From Candidatus Puniceispirillum sp. (lineage in GTDB: Bacteria; Pseudomonadota; Alphaproteobacteria; Puniceispirillales; Puniceispirillaceae), in NCBI GenBank assembly GCA_028383305.1, contig JAOEVD010000010.1, positions 1 to 64,000 on the forward strand: a stretch of DNA of 64,000 bases. The letters run 5' to 3'. A program made the position numbers and the translations under genes. This document shows, in pieces, positions 62,832 to 64,000 of the stretch. Position 1 is the first letter of the stretch, and the number at the start of each line of letters is the position of its first letter. The notes beneath the pieces are model-generated. The model saw only the letters and a program-made list of their open reading frames with translations, was not told where the DNA came from and did not search any database.

Positions 62832-64000
62832 TTACAGCTGAATATAAACCGATTTGATTTCACTGTAGGCATCAAGTGTGTGGGCGCTATTTTCACGGCC
62901 AAAACCGGAATATTTCGTCCCGCCAAATGGTAGGCCGGGTGGTAATAGATTATAGCTGTTCACCCAGACATTGCCGGATTCAAGCGCATCGGCAACGCGG
63001 TGCGCCCGCGCCAGATCCTTTGTCATCACACCAGCACCAAGACCAAAATTGGTGCTGTTGGCACGGTGGATGGCTTCATCTTCATCATCAAAGATTAAAA
63101 CTGACATGACCGGCCCAAAAATTTCTTCGCGGACAACCCGCATATCATCATGGCAATTGGTCAAAATGGTTGGCTGCATGAAATAGCCATTTTCAAAACC
63201 TTGTGGCTTTAGCCCGCTGCCGCCTGTCGCGATTGTTGCGCCTTCATCCACGCCAATTTTGACATAATCAAGAACCTTGGCAAGATGCCGGCTTGAGATT
63301 AGTGCGCCCATCTGAATATCGCTTGCCATCGGATCGCCAACCCGCAGGGCCTCGGTGCGGGCGATCATGGCGGCAATGAAATCATCGGCGATGCTGCGCT
63401 GGACAAACACCCGCGTGGCGTTCGAGCAAACCTCGCCACCAGTGTAGAAATTCGCATCAAGCGCGGTCTGGACGGCAAGGTCAAAATCGCAATCTTCAAA
63501 CACCAGCAAAGGCGATTTTCCACCAAGCTCTAGGGTGATTTTTTTCAGTGATTGCGCCGATTGCGCCATGATCAGCCGCCCTGTTTCAACGCCGCCGGTT
63601 AGTGATATTTTGGCAATGCCCGGGTGCGCGCACAAAGCTGCGCCAATTTCGCGATCACCATGAATGATCTGGAACAAGCCGTCAGGAAGACCGGCGGCTT
63701 GCAGCAATTCGGCAACCTTATGCGCCACAAAGGGGGTTTCTTCGGATGGCTTTAGAATGAACGCATTGCCTGCGGCTAACGCTGGCGCTGATTTCCAGCA
63801 GGCAATCTGCATTGGATAATTCCATGCGCCAATGCCAGCGCAAACCCCAAGCGGCACCCGCATGCTATAGCCAATGGCCTTGTCCCATTTGTTGAAATCA
63901 CCACTTTGTGTGGTGATACAGGCTGCAAAATAGTCAAACGCATCGGTTCCTGATGGCACATCACCGCTGACAGCTTCGCTAAAAACCTTGCCAACATCGC
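62832..64000 (-). CDS. betB: Betaine-aldehyde dehydrogenase, 5' end cut by window edge
   Basis: The frame is open to the window edge; the GTG at 63959 is internal, since upstream codons read GKVFSEAVSGDV, as in BetB. About 389 of the usual 485-490 residues are visible: GAWNYPMQIACWKSAPAL, the catalytic Glu in LELGGKSP and Cys in GGEVCSNATRV, and the C-terminal GGTKYSGFGREN. It oxidises betaine aldehyde to glycine betaine. Other bet genes may lie beyond the edge. Confidence 0.9.
   Translation of the reverse strand, partial: DVGKVFSEAVSGDVPSGTDAFDYFAACITTQSGDFNKWDKAIGYSMRVPLGVCAGIGAWNYPMQIACWKSAPALAAGNAFILKPSEETPFVAHKVAELLQAAGLPDGLFQIIHGDREIGAALCAHPGIAKISLTGGVETGRLIMAQSAQSLKKITLELGGKSPLLVFEDCDFDLAVQTALDANFYTGGEVCSNATRVFVQRSIADDFIAAMIARTEALRVGDPMASDIQMGALISSRHLAKVLDYVKIGVDEGATIATGGSGLKPQGFENGYFMQPTILTNCHDDMRVVREEIFGPVMSVLIFDDEDEAIHRANSTNFGLGAGVMTKDLARAHRVADALESGNVWVNSYNLLPPGLPFGGTKYSGFGRENSAHTLDAYSEIKSVYIQL

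Noticed and set aside
1-64000. CRISPR arrays, tRNA/rRNA genes, prophage or insertion sequences
   Set aside because: Reading the gaps between genes on both strands showed no regular spacer-repeat arrays, cloverleaf-like sequences, transposases or phage genes.

Overview
The window reads as a gene-dense chromosome segment of an alphaproteobacterium. Supporting signs are GapR (DUF2312), a DUF1244 protein, an IalB-family protein, a tandem cold-shock-domain protein, Cox-type molybdenum hydroxylase genes, a soxB end, methylmalonyl-CoA mutase, acrylyl-CoA reductase (acuI) and betaine-aldehyde dehydrogenase. This mix fits marine heterotrophic lineages such as SAR116; that placement is inference from gene content. 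I saw no rRNA, tRNA, CRISPR array, insertion sequence or phage gene.

Layout. 1-1340 is the 3' part of soxB, closed by a good terminator. 1464-8669 is one plus-strand cluster: a sigma70-like promoter, then the FAD, 2Fe-2S and molybdopterin subunits of a xanthine dehydrogenase-family hydroxylase, an ACMSD-type amidohydrolase, CoxG and a ThDP-dependent enzyme. 8690-14904 is visibly more AT-rich and looks foreign: a minus-strand operon (CoA-transferase, kappa-GST-like isomerase, YfcG-type GST, second CoA-transferase), a divergent LysR regulator and an MFS carrier. Imperfect 15/16-bp direct repeats lie at both of its edges.

15119-31172 is mostly small-molecule catabolism: three beta-hydroxyacid dehydrogenases, YtoQ, an M19 dipeptidase, an acyl-CoA dehydrogenase divergent from a CoA-transferase, a DapA-family aldolase, pyruvate kinase, acuI, hpt and gabD, with a few secreted or membrane hypotheticals. 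31313-46413 is mainly housekeeping: gamma-carbonic anhydrase, sodB, argG, ybbAP divergent from tesA, ialB-rlmN, a Bax inhibitor-1 protein, fbp-fba, an epimerase, an M23 peptidase and trxB. 46536-64000 holds an MFS carrier, a cold-shock protein, pyrF-gapR-DUF1244, an MntR-like regulator, a GT39-type transferase, mutAB, sufE, a GlxA/GbdR-like regulator, two RNA methyltransferases, an Lrp regulator, a GT4 glycosyltransferase, a sugar-nucleotide dehydratase and the 3' part of betB.

How it fits together: acuI, mutAB, several acyl-CoA enzymes, betB with a GbdR-like regulator, and soxB suggest a cell living on small organic acids, methylated osmolytes and reduced sulfur. The least explained parts are the AT-rich CoA-transferase/glutathione operon, the non-CO molybdenum hydroxylase cluster, and several structured or repeated non-coding elements (18824-18877, 25051-25125, 38778-38822, 50148-50232, 56259-56288).
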